DNA from: Aptenodytes patagonicus
Taxonomy: Eukaryota > Chordata > Aves > Sphenisciformes > Spheniscidae
Reading direction: 5' to 3'
Assembly: GCF_965638725.1 (NCBI RefSeq)
Contig: NC_134962.1
Span: 3,231,501 to 3,295,500, forward strand
Length of the DNA: 64,000 bases
In this document: in pieces, positions 12,021 to 24,139 of the stretch
Layout of the letters: each line of letters begins with the position of its first letter
Numbering within the stretch: position 1 is the first letter of the stretch
The notes under the pieces: model-generated
What the model saw: the letters and a program-made list of their open reading frames with translations, nothing else
What the model was told of the DNA's origin: nothing
The model's database searches: none
Translations under genes and position numbers: made by a program

Positions 12021-13532
12021 CCTTAGACTAGACCATTTCACCTCTGTGTGGCACTTCACAAAGCCACCATCCCTCCTTCAAGAGGATGGAAGAAGTATTG
12101 GGAAAATCCCACCTTTGTTGCTGAAAGATTATGTGACTCTATTTTTTAAAAAAAGAATAGCAGTCACATTTCTAAACAGCTCGTTATTAAACCGTCCAAA
12201 CAGATCATCTGCACTGGAGGATGTAAGGGCTGACACCAGACAAAACCATCAGATTGCTCTGAGAAAATGCATTGGCTTGTCTTGACAATTTAGGACTCTG
12301 TGGAATACCCTGCTCATATTTGCTGTTGATTTTAAGACTGAAATTTGCAGTATGAAAACAGACATGTCCAAGAAAGCATTGCTCAGCTTAAACTTAAAAG
12401 GACAGAGATGCAAGATTACAGCAGCGAGATGCAGCTCCTGGCTCCCAGCCCTTTCTTAGGAACCAGCTTTCACTTTGCCTTGGGCTTTTTGGTCTATCAG
12501 CATCTAATGAAAGATGACAGTGCAGGCTCCCTTAGGGGCTAACGTGGGCAATTTCAGTTCTGGCATTTTAATTTATCTGTAACCAGCAGTTTTCAAAAGG
12601 GTAGAGCTAAAAAAGAACTTGGCTTGGTCACACACACACAGACAAAAAAGGGGGAGTTGTGACATAAAATGCATGAGGAGGTTTGCTTCGTTTTAACTCC
12701 TTGGGATCCTGCTACGCAGAGGCTGCGCGGCAGAGCCTGTAGCGATGGCTGCAGTCTCTCAGCACGTTGGCGTGATGCTGTTAACCCTATACACCAGGTA
12801 GCTGGTTTTTCTTTAGGTGAAGTGGATTCCTCCATGGTTTATGGCTGTTGGTTTTAGTGCCGGGCACATCTACTATATTCCTGACAGTTAAGGTCCCGAC
12901 TTTTCCCGTTTATTAATCCCCAAAGTTGCATTCAGACACTGTAGTGGTGAAAGGTTAGCTTAGGATCGGTAGCAGCCATAAATCCAGAATTAAAGGCTGC
13001 GGGTTTGTCTCCAACCCACCTCGTGGTGCCTAGGTGCTGTGGGGGGTCAGAGCCTGCCGTGAGCGGGCATGAGCACTCACGCGCTCGTTGCACGTGTGCA
13101 GCTGCCCCTGCAGCATCGCGGGCAGCCCAGGATGCTCAGCCCATGCCCCAGGGAGAGAGGAGCAGCTCAGTCCTCGATCTGGACTTCCCATGGCATTTTT
13201 CTTGCCGGGTTTCCTGAGATCCCCCGTGCCCGGGCGCGTACGCAGCATTGAAGGTTATCATGGCAAGCTCCGTGCTGACACAGCCCGACGCTGCAGTGCT
13301 GCTGATGGCAGCGCCTGGCACCAGTTCATATCCGGACCTCATCAGTAGCTTTTGACACTGCCGCTTATTCGTTCCCTGGCATGTGCAATATACCCTCCAG
13401 GCACCTGGCTAACCTCAGGGCACCCGCGACCATCAGCGGGTTCCTGAAGGATGGGTCCAATCCAGCCTCTGCCTGACCTGGGTTGGGGTTGCAAAAGCTT
13501 CAGTCAGGATTGAATGGGTTACAGTTTTAAAA

Positions 13533-13555
13533 TTTTTTTTTTTTTTTTTTTTTTT
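13533..13555 (+). repeat. T23 homopolymer
   Basis: Twenty-three T residues after TTTTAAAA. There is no flanking retroposon body on the upstream side that I recognise, so it is not called a poly(A) tail of an antisense insertion. Confidence 0.9.
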
Positions 13556-14639
13556 ATTTCTTTGCATGGAAGAATTTCACTTTGCCTTTTTTCTCCCTGC
13601 TGCCTCTAGAGGACCAGGCGATTCAAGGCACAACTCTAGCAGATGGTTTTGGCGATGTAAAGCACAAGGGGATCGCTCCCAAGAGCTGCTGAGGCAGTTA
13701 AGTCAAAAATGAACTGATGCATGCAGCGTGCCACAGCCCCTGTCCCGGCCGGCTTCAGACGCTTTCTTCCGCACAGGCAGCCTGTGCTGTCCCCACGGCC
13801 TCCGCAGCGATTTACAGACAGAGCTTTCTCTGCGTCTGATCCAAAATCTGCTGAAATGGGGGATCGGCCCTTGCCTAAGCACCCTGAGCCGGTTTGAGTC
13901 AGAGCAAACGGCGTGCGCTGTTCAAAACGCTCGTACGGCGAGCGAAACCCGACTCGGCAACCCCTTTGCTGATCCTGCCGACCACCGCATCGCGCTGCAC
14001 GACCCACCGCGAGAGCTGCACCAGATGCCGGGCAATGCAAGCTGCGATCTGGCTGGAGATCAGGAGAATTTTTTTTAGTGTTTATGTATTGTAATGTAAA
14101 ACCTTAACCTTTTGTCCATGGCAAATATTGCCAAAGTTGTTAGAGAGTGAGAAAAGCAAATCCATATTTTGTCAATATTAGTCTGATAAACAGAATTTGA
14201 GAACTAAACGCTTAGCAAATGAAAATTAATTTCTGATACGTGAGAACTGACTTTCTCTTAACAAGATTTCCCTTGCTTTAGTGAGATAATCTAGAGCTAT
14301 ATTAGGAAGTACAAACATTTTTCAAAAGAACTATACATAATTTATAGGGAAGCAGATCTGAATTAGCTATAGCATTGCATTGAGCTTTACTACAGTCCAT
14401 ACGTCTGTCGCCCCTAAAGCCTGGATCTCAGCTGTGCACAACGGATCCGCTCCGTCTCTCTGATGAAACCCTCTCCCAGAAACAGTTAAACACAAGAAAC
14501 CAGAAATGATCCATAAATTAGGTCTGGCTATAGGTTCAAAATCATAAGTTATGGCCTATTGACCTCATACTCTGAGGGGAAATCAGAAGCATTTTTCTAA
14601 AGAGCCACCACTGGACGAAGGGAGGTTTAATATATGGCA

Positions 14640-15110
14640 CAGCAGAGCACTGACGCAAATAAATACAGCGCTGCGTAATTGCAGGGAAAAATCAATAAAT
14701 AGCATGGTGGTTAAAATAAAGATTTGCATATCGAGGTTTCTGGTTTATATGTGTGAATGGCTTTTTCCCGAGAAGCGGAGGAAGATTTTTTTCCCCTGCA
14801 TCCAGCCTCTAAATACGACAAAGGCAACGGCTCCTCCACTGCCCCTTTTACGAGGAGCAAGTTTCAGCTATTGTCTTCCTCCAGGCAGCTATCTTGAGTC
14901 GTCATTATTAGCATAATTAATAAGTGCAGTTTGCTCATTTGAAAAATTCCAGCGACGTTTGCCGCTCAGGCGTCATGTCAGCGCAAGGCACAAAAAATCA
15001 CTGTGACAACTGTTTTGCGAGTTAAGGTTTTATTGACGAACACCACAAAGAGATGAAGCCCAGAGCAAGTCCCTTTTCACTTTAATATTTAAACCTCTTT
15101 TAAGAGGACA
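14640..15110. promoter_or_regulatory. Candidate enhancer block
   Basis: Unique AT-rich sequence with GCGTAATTGCAGG, ATTTGCATAT, TTATTAGCATAATTAATAAG and TTTTATTGACG. Octamer-like and homeodomain words cluster, with no repeat or ORF to explain them. Confidence 0.3.
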
Positions 15111-16939
15111 TCACTATTAACTCTCGTAATTGATGCTGACGGTTGCCTGTCTGACCATAAAAAAGAAGACAAGCGATATAATTTAAAAAACCTAATGATA
15201 GCAATCGCGATGTGCCGGCCACCGTAGCAAAGGACACTGGGACGAGGGGCTGAGGTCTCCTGCGTCCCCGATACCATCGAAGCGGAGCTGGTGATGCTGC
15301 CCGGGAATGGATGGGACCCTTTGGCTTTGGCTGATCCCGTTTCCCCAGGCGAAGCCCTGGATCTCCTGGACGAGAAACCCATCCTTGCTCGGCCTCGAGA
15401 CCGGCCAGTGCTTTTAATAACTAAATACCATTTGTAGCTAGTTAACCTCAGGATTTCCAGCGTTAAAGATATTTCCCACAGGAACCGGAGAGCACTAGAG
15501 GAATGGATAAATGCAAAGTTCATGGAAGTCGATGGGAAACAGCACACGGCCCTTTGCAAATCCCAACACGCGGGGAAAACACCCAGCAAGTGCAGCGGGC
15601 GCCAGGCTCCGAAAATAGTTATTTATTGGACAGACCTTTCTGATTTTCACTGATCTTATTCCGAAAAATGCATCTATTGTTTCTGTTTAAACTTTGGGCT
15701 AAAAGTAGTCAAAATTTTAAACGACGTAAAGCTGAGTTTTAATGTGAAGTGCCAGATAACCTGAAGTACGGTTGTTGTCATTGCTCGGTCTATAATACAA
15801 CAGAAGGAACTGTGCAGTAGATCACCGTCTCCATTTTTTTTTAATGGAGGTATAGAGTAGTTTTGCTGGCTTTGAGTTCTACTAACATGCAGAATACGGC
15901 ATAAAATCAAAACCAGAGAGATAACGTGGTTATTAAAGCTGATAGTGTATTTTGAATTTTTACTTTTTTTTTAAACTTTTTGAAATTAAAGGTGGGGAAA
16001 AAACAAAAATACCTTGTACACATTAAAAAAATTGAGCTGAGTTCACTACAGGGAAAAAAAATCATAAATAGAAATTTGAATTTGTAAAAGGTGAAGTTTA
16101 ATTAAAAAATTATTGGTGATGACACTTCTCTTTTTCTCCCAATCAGGTCGGATGGCTGCACAGACAGAAATCTTTCCGACCAAACCCAAGGCACGTCAGT
16201 TAAGCCATTCGAGGTACTTCCACTCTTACGTTCAGCCTTAAACTAAAACCAGCAAAACTCCTTCTTAGCAACCCCCTCCCAGCAAACACGCTGCTCCGTA
16301 GGTGTTTAAGCAGGATGCCCCAGCCAGCCCTTTTCTCTACGTTCTTGATGTTTTTTCTCTGAGCTTTGGGGTTCTCCAGGCATTTTTTGCTCCTCGCAGA
16401 GGAAGATGCACAACAGAGGAACTGGGATTAAAGAGACAATGAGAAGTCCTAACCGCAGCAGAGAGCAGGTTACGGATTTAGCGCTAACAACAGAAAATAG
16501 GAGAGCTTTGTAGCAATTAAAGCTGGTCAAAACCCACCGAATGCTAGAGAAAATAAAGGGGAGAAAAAAATCATTGCGGTATTACGAGTCTAAAAAGAAA
16601 AAAAACAAAATCAATATTCTTATTGTTCCCCGCAAGAGTCTCTCAAGGAGGGAAAAGCCATGCCCAAGTCTCAGGGCTGGCTGCAAAATAAAAGATTAGC
16701 GGTTAGATCCTTATCAAAAATGGCAATGGGAAGCTTTTGTTTAAAAGGTCTACTTAAAAGAGAGCTCTCCTGACTGATTACTGCATTTGTATTTAAAATA
16801 AAGACGACCACTGACATGAACTAGCTGGCAGTAAATGAGTGTGCTTTAGATAATTGCATTAGTTTCTACAACAAATAATACTAAGTTAAAACCGTATCCG
16901 TGTGCACACGTGTGTTGGCAGGTTTCATGCCAAGGAAAA
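15111..16939. other. Intergenic, no gene seen
   Basis: The 166-codon antisense ORF at 15089-15589 has no domain and no conserved-looking motif. The rest is AT-rich unique DNA with A/T runs. Confidence 0.45.
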
Positions 16940-17235
16940 AGGCTGCTGCAGAAAATTTGGTGATAAATGCATCAGCTTCATCTTAGAGTTATTCTTTTCC
17001 ATTCTGGCATCACAAATAAAATATCATGTGTACCGTAAACTGCTCCTCTGTACAGTAATGCATTTGTTACCACCATGGCTCTTATTTAAGCATCTGACTA
17101 CAGTAATTGTTTTATACATTAACTATACTCCCTGATGGTTGCTCTATTATCTTTTTTTCCAAAATGGTGCTTGCAGATATTAGCAGCTTGATTACTTGTT
17201 TTATTAACAATTTCAACACTGTGTCAGTGTTGATT
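16940..17235. promoter_or_regulatory. Candidate enhancer with 9-bp inverted repeat
   Basis: An AT-rich unique block ending in TCAACACTG-TGT-CAGTGTTGA (17213-17233), a perfect 9-bp inverted repeat. It also holds ACAGTAATTG, TTATTAACAATTTC and AGCTTGATTACTTG. It is followed directly by a CpG-richer patch with a CACGTG E-box at 17267-17272. Confidence 0.3.
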
Positions 17236-20200
17236 TTGGAAGCGGGGTGGTATTGTCGGCGACGCGCACGTGACGGTGGGTTTGAGTTTCTGCGACGCTT
17301 TGTTACTTAGCTTGCTGATCCGCGCTGGCCGCCCTTACCCCAGCAAACCGGGCTTTGAAGCCGAGAGGAGTCTCGGTTTCGATTCGAGTTGCGTGTTGAC
17401 AACCCGTACGATCGAGACACTTCACTGCAGCTAAGCATTTGCATGCAGCTGGCCATCAGGGCCAAAGCCATGCAAAAGTGATTTGCGAAATCAGGCATAG
17501 AAATGATGGATTAGAAAGGGGGAGAAGGATGCACAAAATCGCTGCGAGGCGGCAACGCACGCTCCCGTAAGCGCCGTGCGTGCAAGCGCATGTGTGTGCA
17601 CAGCTCTGGGTGGGAGCTCAAAAAGGCAGGACCAAATTTTGCGTGTCCGTGCACGGGTGCCTTTTATACACGAGCAATTTCCAGTGGCAAGTGGAAGGGG
17701 AGGGAGCCGCTGGATCAGGCCCTGGAAGAGGGCAGGCGAGGTTTCTGCAGTGCAAAGCGCTCCCCTGCCTTTGCTCATGCGTCACTTCTGTCACCGAAAG
17801 GAAAATCAGAGTCGGATGCCAGTTATTAAATATCTTCATTATAAGGGCATTCCTTCCAGCTGACTTTCAATTTTGTTGTGTCTAGGGGCCCTGTGTTAAT
17901 AACTGCATGCTAAGGACAAGTGTTCTTAAAAACCACTAACTATTTAAATTCTTATAAATAATATGCAGCTTCCCGCTTCTGACTGATAGATATATTGTTC
18001 AGCCAAGCCGCCATAAAGGCAATAAATATATGTACTGTTATGGGTCATGAGTCTAAAAATTAAATCAAATGCAGAAATTGAGTCTTGACAGAATCTGAAG
18101 GGATAATGTCTTAGCTTCTCCAATTACGCAGTTCAACATTTGGATAAATCATATGAAAGTAAGTATTTAGCCCCATTTTTCATAATCACTATTAATGAGA
18201 ACAAAATGGGAGCTGAGGGCAGAGGGAGAGAGTTCTGACAAGATAAATAGCATATGGGGTGTGTTGTTAGCCACAGAAAATCAAGGCTGTTTAAACCCCC
18301 TAAACAGCAGGAAGGAAAAATACAGTTTAAAAAAAAAAAAAAGAGAGAGAGAATAGTGGTCATGTGTTCTTATCAGAGACAGTCGCTGTGTCAGGGCTTT
18401 TGAGATCTGGCTTCCCAAACACCACTTAGGGCACAGAAGTATCATCTAGAGCACCCCAGGATGGTGTGAATGACTGATATCCAGAGCACGCGATTTAAAT
18501 ATTGCCTTTTTTCACTCCGTAAGCAGCACTTAAAACGTTGTTAAAAAACTTCATTTAAAAAACCCACCAATTTTCCCCCTGGACTGGTCCCTGTGGGTCC
18601 AGGACAGGTGGCTACATACACCTTCAGTGGCCATCTCTTTGTTTCAGGGCGATAAAAACATAGAAGAAATTGTTTCGTTTGCACCGCGGTTTTCTTCAGC
18701 TTTCATGCCAGGACACGCGCAGGATGTGCAGGGCTTAAACGAAGGAGGGGAAGGTATAAATTCTGTAGTCATTTTCTATCATCTTCTCTGTCTTTCCTGC
18801 TTTTCATGTTGAAATCATTTTAAGCATCTGCAGCAGAATTATTCTTAGAGAGTCTCTCATGAAATTAGATGTCTCTGAATTGAATTCATTTCCACTCCAT
18901 TTTGTCAGATGCTAACACAGTGAGAGCCAGATCCTGCTCCAATTGGCTTCGAGCTGTGGTCCCTCTTTTCGCACACAGAAGTCGGGGCTCACTCTTGTGC
19001 CGAGTTTTTCCCCGTCCTGAGTTCATGCCCGGTGTTTTGGTATCTCAGGGAGCACCCGTTGCTCTTGCTCGGATGCAGACGGCAGCTGAACCCTGATGTT
19101 GGACATCCTAACGACTCGCTAGGAACCAAATGGTATCAGAATATTCCTACAATATAAAGTACACGGTCACCTTTCGGCACTGAAGCAGAGTTACAATATC
19201 CCCACTAAAGTCAACAGCAGTTTGTGCTATTAGACACACGTGTGTATCCTCTGCTGCTCTGAAAATGAGCGTTACGCTGTAAACCTCTGCATTAAGCTAT
19301 AAATACCCCAGCAATCCAGGGGAGAAGGGACCATTTCGATATCTCATGCAACATTAGCAGCTCACAGATTAAGCACGTGGGGCCTGGGAGATTATCTCCT
19401 TGAATCAATATAAAGCAGGGAAGCAAACAAACAGCTGGCCGGGTTCCCCCAAAATAAAAGCGTTTGATTGTGGCAAGCTTCAAAGCGACTGGTTGACACG
19501 AAATAGGTTGGGTGCCCTCCCCTGCTGTGCCCGAGGAGCAGAGGGTAGCGTGGAAATAAATAAACGTATAAAAATTACTGCTTACTCCTCCCCCCGCCGC
19601 CGAACCGCCTCCCAAAGAAAACCAGGGAAGCAACGAAAACCGCCCCAGAACATATGGCGGAATCAAGCGCAGGATCCCCCGTAGGTTTGGGTTGTACAAG
19701 TAAATATGAATCTGGGGGGGATACTGGGGGCTGAGATCAAAAGAGCTGCTCCCGTTTCTATAGGGAAAAGGAGTGCTTTGATGTCACAGCGTCTTCCCTG
19801 CGCTGCCTAATGAACTGAAATTGTGACACAGTGACATCCTGCAAGGTTTGAAAGCACTTAGCACAATGACACATCTTTGGGGTTTGCTGCTCTCTTTTTC
19901 CATCAGCCTCCTTTGCAAGGCAGCCGGTGGCGGGGGGGGGGGGGGGGAAGAGGTCTGCCGGCGGAGGAGACGGAGGGGGCTTTGGGGAGCGAGAGGTGAG
20001 CGTTTCTCCCTCGATTACACACAGGGAGAGCAAAAGGGGACTCACTCCATCGCGAGCCCAACCGGGGAGTATCAGGTAGAGACGCAAACGGGAGGGAAGC
20101 AGCACGGCAGAGTGCGCACGAGGCGGAGGGCGAGAGAGCCCACGTCCCCCAGCCATCGCGCCCATCCAAGGCTGGCAGGACCGGAGTCATCCTTGCGCCA

Positions 20201-20741
20201 CACTTCACGCGCTCCGTCCTCCAGCACCCAGCCCGAGTCATGGCATCCTCACGTGATGATGAAAAGGCTTTCAGGAGGATGCAGAGTCAGGGGCAGGATG
20301 AGCTTCTCGCCCGGGTCCTGTGGAGGCAGAACCTCCCCTCGTTCATGAGTCCTAGAAAATATCCAGCAGGTAGAAAATCCATGGCTATAGGCATCTTCCT
20401 CGCACAGGCTTTTCAGCCTGGTTTTGGCCAAACAAAGAGCCTGAATATTTCACCCAGGCTCCCAAGAGAAAACCACTGAAACGAAACCCTGTGCCCCCAC
20501 CCCAGGGAGGGCAGGGGAGGGCAGGGAAGCCTCTGCGGGATTTCCGATGGATCCCCTCCAGCTTTTCACCAGGAGGTGGCTGGCCTGCCGTTGCCTACGG
20601 AGCATGAGATGGTTGTTTGGTCTTTTCTGGGAGCATCTCTTTACCCAACACGTGGCTCCTGGCGAGGACGCGGAGCCCAGTAGACTCCAGGCAACGCCGC
20701 CGGTCAGGGCTGCACACAGCCGCTCAGCCAGCGCAGGGTTA
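17236..20741. other. Intergenic with CpG-richer patches, no gene seen
   Basis: 17.24-17.78 kb is CpG-richer (CACGTG at 17267). 17.9-18.5 kb is AT-rich with CATAAAGGCAATAAATATA. 19.9-20.3 kb is GC-rich around the G16 run. The 166-codon ORF at 19848 begins with a hydrophobic stretch but then becomes poly-Gly/Arg low complexity, so I reject it as a gene. Confidence 0.4.
19932..19947 (+). repeat. G16 homopolymer
   Basis: Sixteen consecutive G residues followed by purine-rich GGAGGAGACGGAGGGGGC. It can form a G-quadruplex and is a likely site of sequencing or assembly length error. Confidence 0.9.
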
Positions 20742-20784
20742 AATCCAGTTAATCCCGGGGATTTAATCCAGATTAACCCGGGGA
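20742..20784 (+). repeat. 23-bp tandem pair carrying TAATCC sites
   Basis: AATCCAGTTAATCCCGGGGA (20742-20761) is followed by AATCCAGATTAACCCGGGGA (20765-20784). The pair holds two same-orientation TAATCC words (20750-20755 and 20764-20769), the preferred site of K50 homeodomain proteins such as OTX and CRX. The duplication is seen directly; a regulatory role is inferred. Confidence 0.7.
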
Positions 20785-21767
20785 ATTGAGAGCAGCGTTT
20801 GGCCCTATGTAAAAAGGTCAGGTTTGCAATGGCAGAGGAAACCCAACAGCATGACCCGCTGGGGAGGGTTCGCAGGTCTGGGCAAGAGAGTTGCAGAGGC
20901 CAGGAGTTAGGAAATGTAGTACAGCAAGACAGAGCTGCTGAACCAGGTGGGGAAAAGAAACTTTATTCAATCATCTGCTTTACTTATTTCATAGCTGAGG
21001 AAATTCATCTATTCCTTGACTTGTTTGTGCTGTGAAAGCTCCGTGTTGTCACGAGGCAAAGAAACTGTTAGAGAGAATAAAAAGGGTGATGCTGAGCTGC
21101 AACCTGCCTTAAAATGCGGCACCCGGATAGGAAGAATAAAACCACGAATTAGGGAAAAGAGCCCCACAGCTTTTCCGAAGCCAAGGGTGCGGTCTGATCA
21201 CTCTTCACCAAGTCACTGGGATTAAGAAGGCATTAACGGGAATGACAACTTGATGGGTTTTAGCAAAGCGTCATGACACTGTGACATCGCCTTTCCAAAA
21301 AATACCGTATTTGGGGGGGGTGTGCGCAGAAATACATGTACGTACACAGCCACACGCACAGCAGGAAAGCCTGTAAGGACTCAAGGTGTCATTAGAAAAG
21401 TGTGAGCGGGGGACCGAGCTGTCCCAGGAAGGGCTACAGAAATGCACCTGCATAATTGCATCGGCTCAAAGATCCGTGGAGGAGTTTGCTGTCGGGGTGT
21501 TGCTGCTCGGGGGGACGCAGCAATAGGACTCGGTGGGAGCTGGGGCACCTCGAGCCACCCCTGCCCCCCAAATTCGGGGGAGAAACGCAGGGTGGTTCCC
21601 AACACACATCCACCCCTGCAGAAAATAGTTTCTGGAGCAAGGGAAGGGATCCGTCATATGGAGCTTCTTTTATATTGAAAACCTTGCTGCAGCGGCAAGA
21701 GGATTTGATTGCACAGAACAGACCGGGGCTGGATGCAGCTCCCAGATGCTGCTGTGTAGAAATATTC

Positions 21768-21813
<46 letters not shown>

Positions 21814-23180
21814 CAGTGGGAAAAGGCTCATTTTGAGCTGATCATTGAGGCAAATTAGTGCAACTTCGATATAGCCTTGGGGTGAGTGGCCCCACGCAAG
21901 ATCACATTGCGGCGTTACGGTGGCCAGGGCCGGGCACCAGCACCCGCGGGCAGCCCCGGCGGCCACCCGTCACCCTCCTGCACCCTGCCTGCAGGCAGTG
22001 GGATAAGGGAAAAGCAGAAAGAGCTGAGCCGGGAAGCAATAAATAACCCAAATCTCACGGAGGGATGTTTCTGCGTGTGAATTAGAGACCTTGCTGGCTT
22101 CCAGCAAGATGCCCCTTACACAACGCCGCAGCTCCTATCTAGGGCAGGTTTCCCTTCAGAGATGTCATTCACCAAATCCCACTCAGCCGTGATTTCAGCT
22201 AAGCTGCATTTCATTATTTTTTTCCCCAAATCAGCCTTATGCAGATTCCACCCTCTCTGCCGGTTAACCCCCGCAGCGCCAGCACACCCCGAATGTCTTT
22301 AAGGGCCTGGGGAGGTTTTTGGTCGTGGGAATCCTAAAACTTTGTGGCATGACACAGCACCTTAGTGAGACCATCTGGCAATTTGCTTAGAAAATCTATC
22401 ACAGAGGTCTGGGTGCCTTATCAGCCATTTTTCCCATCTTTCTCTTCTCGCAAAGCCTATATGAGTCAGATTAAAGAAACACTGTTTGTATAGCATTGAG
22501 GGTGTTGTACTAGTCTGTACTAAGAGCGCAGATGTTCACCGCGGTTTTCCTTAGCTCATAGCTGTATTTTACTAGTAAAGTGTGAGTTAACCAACATCCA
22601 GTTTATCCATGAACATATTTAAGTAACTCAGTTATATCATGTTTGAGTCGGGCTGACAGCAGATGTGACCATTGCCTCAGCTGGGCAGAGGGGCGGACCA
22701 GGGGAACACCGATCTTTCTGTGAGCTTCCCTAGCTGTGTCGTGATGGATGCCCTTAAGCCTAAATTAAGACTATGATGCTTGAACTAAAAGTTCAAAATG
22801 AGGATGGAGGAGGAAGTTAAGAAATTATGAGAAGCAGGTTGCATCATTGGATCCTGCCAAGCCAATGAATCAGGCCTGTTTTAGAAATCCTGAAGATGAT
22901 TTAGGCTTCCTCATAGGGATATGAGGTCTGAATGGGAATCCTGTCCACAACCCCTGCTTCGCTGCATGGATAAGATGGGGGATTGCAGCCTGTCGCCAGC
23001 CAACTCCCAAATAACGGTCTGTCCACTGCCGTGACCATGGCATGCAGAGACACTCCTGATGTGGGGCAAAACACCACCCACCTCCGGCTGACACGAGTGG
23101 GATGTAGGTGCAAATGGAAAACTAACCCCGTGCAGCCGGGGCTCGCTCCAGGCCCTGGAACGGCATTTCCCTGCGCAGGG
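20785..23180. other. Intergenic, no gene seen
   Basis: Apart from the (AAT)15 tract, unique sequence of mixed composition leading into the minisatellite. No exon-like segment recognised. Confidence 0.45.
21768..21812. repeat. (AAT)15 microsatellite
   Basis: Fifteen uninterrupted AAT units between ATTC and GCAG. Its length and purity make it a likely polymorphic marker. An apparent poly-Asn/poly-Tyr ORF across it is spurious. Confidence 0.98.
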
Positions 23181-24030
23181 CAGCCCCCTGCCTGCACCCA
23201 GCTTGCAATCAGCCTGTGCACAGCCCGCACCCTGCCTGCACCCTGCCTGCACCCAGACCGTGATCAGCCTGTGCACAGCCCGCACCCTGCCTGCACCCTG
23301 CCTGCACCCAGACCGTGATCAGCCTGTGCACAGCCCTCACCCTGCCTGCACCCTGCCTGCACCCAGACCGTGATCAGCCTGTGCACAGCCCGCACCCTGC
23401 CTGCACCCTGCCTGCACCCAGACCGTGATCAGCCTGTGCACAGCCCGCACCCTGCCTGCACCCTGCCCGCACCCTGCCTGCACCCAGACCGTGATCAGCC
23501 TGTGCACAGCCCGCACCCTGCCTGCACCCTGCCTGCACCCAGACCGTGATCAGCATGTGCACAGCCCGCACCCTGCCTGCACGCTACCAGCATCCTGCCT
23601 GCACCCAGACCGCAATCAATCAGCCTGTGCACAGCCCGCACCCTGCCCGCACCCTGCCTGCACCCAGACCGCGATCCGCCTGTGCACAGCCCGCACCCTG
23701 CCTGCACCCTGCCTGCACCCAGACCGCGATCCGCCTGTGCACAGCCCGCACCCTGCCCGCACCCTGCCCGCACCCTGCCTGCACCCAGACCGCGATCCGC
23801 CTGTGCACAGCCCGCACCCTGCCTGCACCCTGCCTGCACCCAGACCGCGATCCGCCTGTGCACAGCCCGCACCCTGCCCGCACCCTGCCCGCACCCTGCC
23901 TGCACCCAGACCGCGATCCGCCTGTGCACAGCCCGCACCCTGCCCGCACCCTGCCCGCACCCTGCCTGCACCCAGACCGCGATCCGCCTGTGCACAGCCC
24001 GCACCCTGCCTGCACCCTGCCCGCGCCCAC
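23181..24030. repeat. Minisatellite, 55/66-bp units built of 11-bp monomers
   Basis: Thirteen full units begin with GTGCACAGCCC at 23216, 23271, 23326, 23381, 23436, 23502, 23557, 23627, 23682, 23737, 23803, 23858 and 23924; partial units lie before 23216 and from 23990. A 55-bp unit is five 11-mers: GTGCACAGCCC, GCACCCTGCCT, GCACCCTGCCT, GCACCCAGACC, GTGATCAGCCT. Four units carry an extra GCACCCTGCCY and are 66 bp; the unit at 23557 is an irregular 70 bp. The last monomer is GTGATCAGCCT in the early units and GCGATCCGCCT in the later ones. Reading frames of up to ~339 codons on both strands run through the array only because the period creates no stops; they are not genes. Confidence 0.97.
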
Positions 24031-24125
24031 CCGGTCCCCCCCGCCCCTCCCGCCGCCCCGGGCAGGCCGTGCCGGTGCTGCCCCCTGCCGGCGCCGCCCG
24101 CCCCCTGCAGCCGGCCCGGGCCGCG

Positions 24126-24139
24126 GTTGCCGCGGCAAC
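24126..24139. promoter_or_regulatory. Perfect RFX X-box palindrome
   Basis: GTTGCC-GC-GGCAAC is a perfect inverted repeat matching the RFX dimer consensus (GTNRCC, 0-3 nt, RGYAAC). Flanking CpG-rich sequence fits an RFX-regulated promoter, but no transcript start is visible. Occupancy is inferred. Confidence 0.5.

Larger units (their letters stand above)
11291..14639. other. Intergenic, no gene seen
   Basis: Unique sequence with T16 and T23 homopolymers. A slightly CpG-richer patch lies at about 13.0-13.3 kb and another at 13.7-14.0 kb. None has a recognisable exon. Confidence 0.45.

Noticed and set aside
12005-12026. Polypyrimidine-AG splice acceptor look-alike
   Set aside because: A T16 run followed by CCTTAG is expected by chance near homopolymers. 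No donor or coding segment supports an exon.
15089-15589. 166-codon antisense ORF
   Set aside because: No domain or motif; ORFs of this length are expected by chance in 64 kb.
19848-20348. 166-codon ORF with signal-peptide-like start
   Set aside because: After the hydrophobic start it passes through the G16 run and becomes Gly/Arg/Ser low complexity. No family resemblance, and the frame depends on a homopolymer length that is unreliable.
21456-21836. 126-codon ORF with poly-Asn
   Set aside because: The Asn run is the (AAT)15 microsatellite; the rest is unrecognised.
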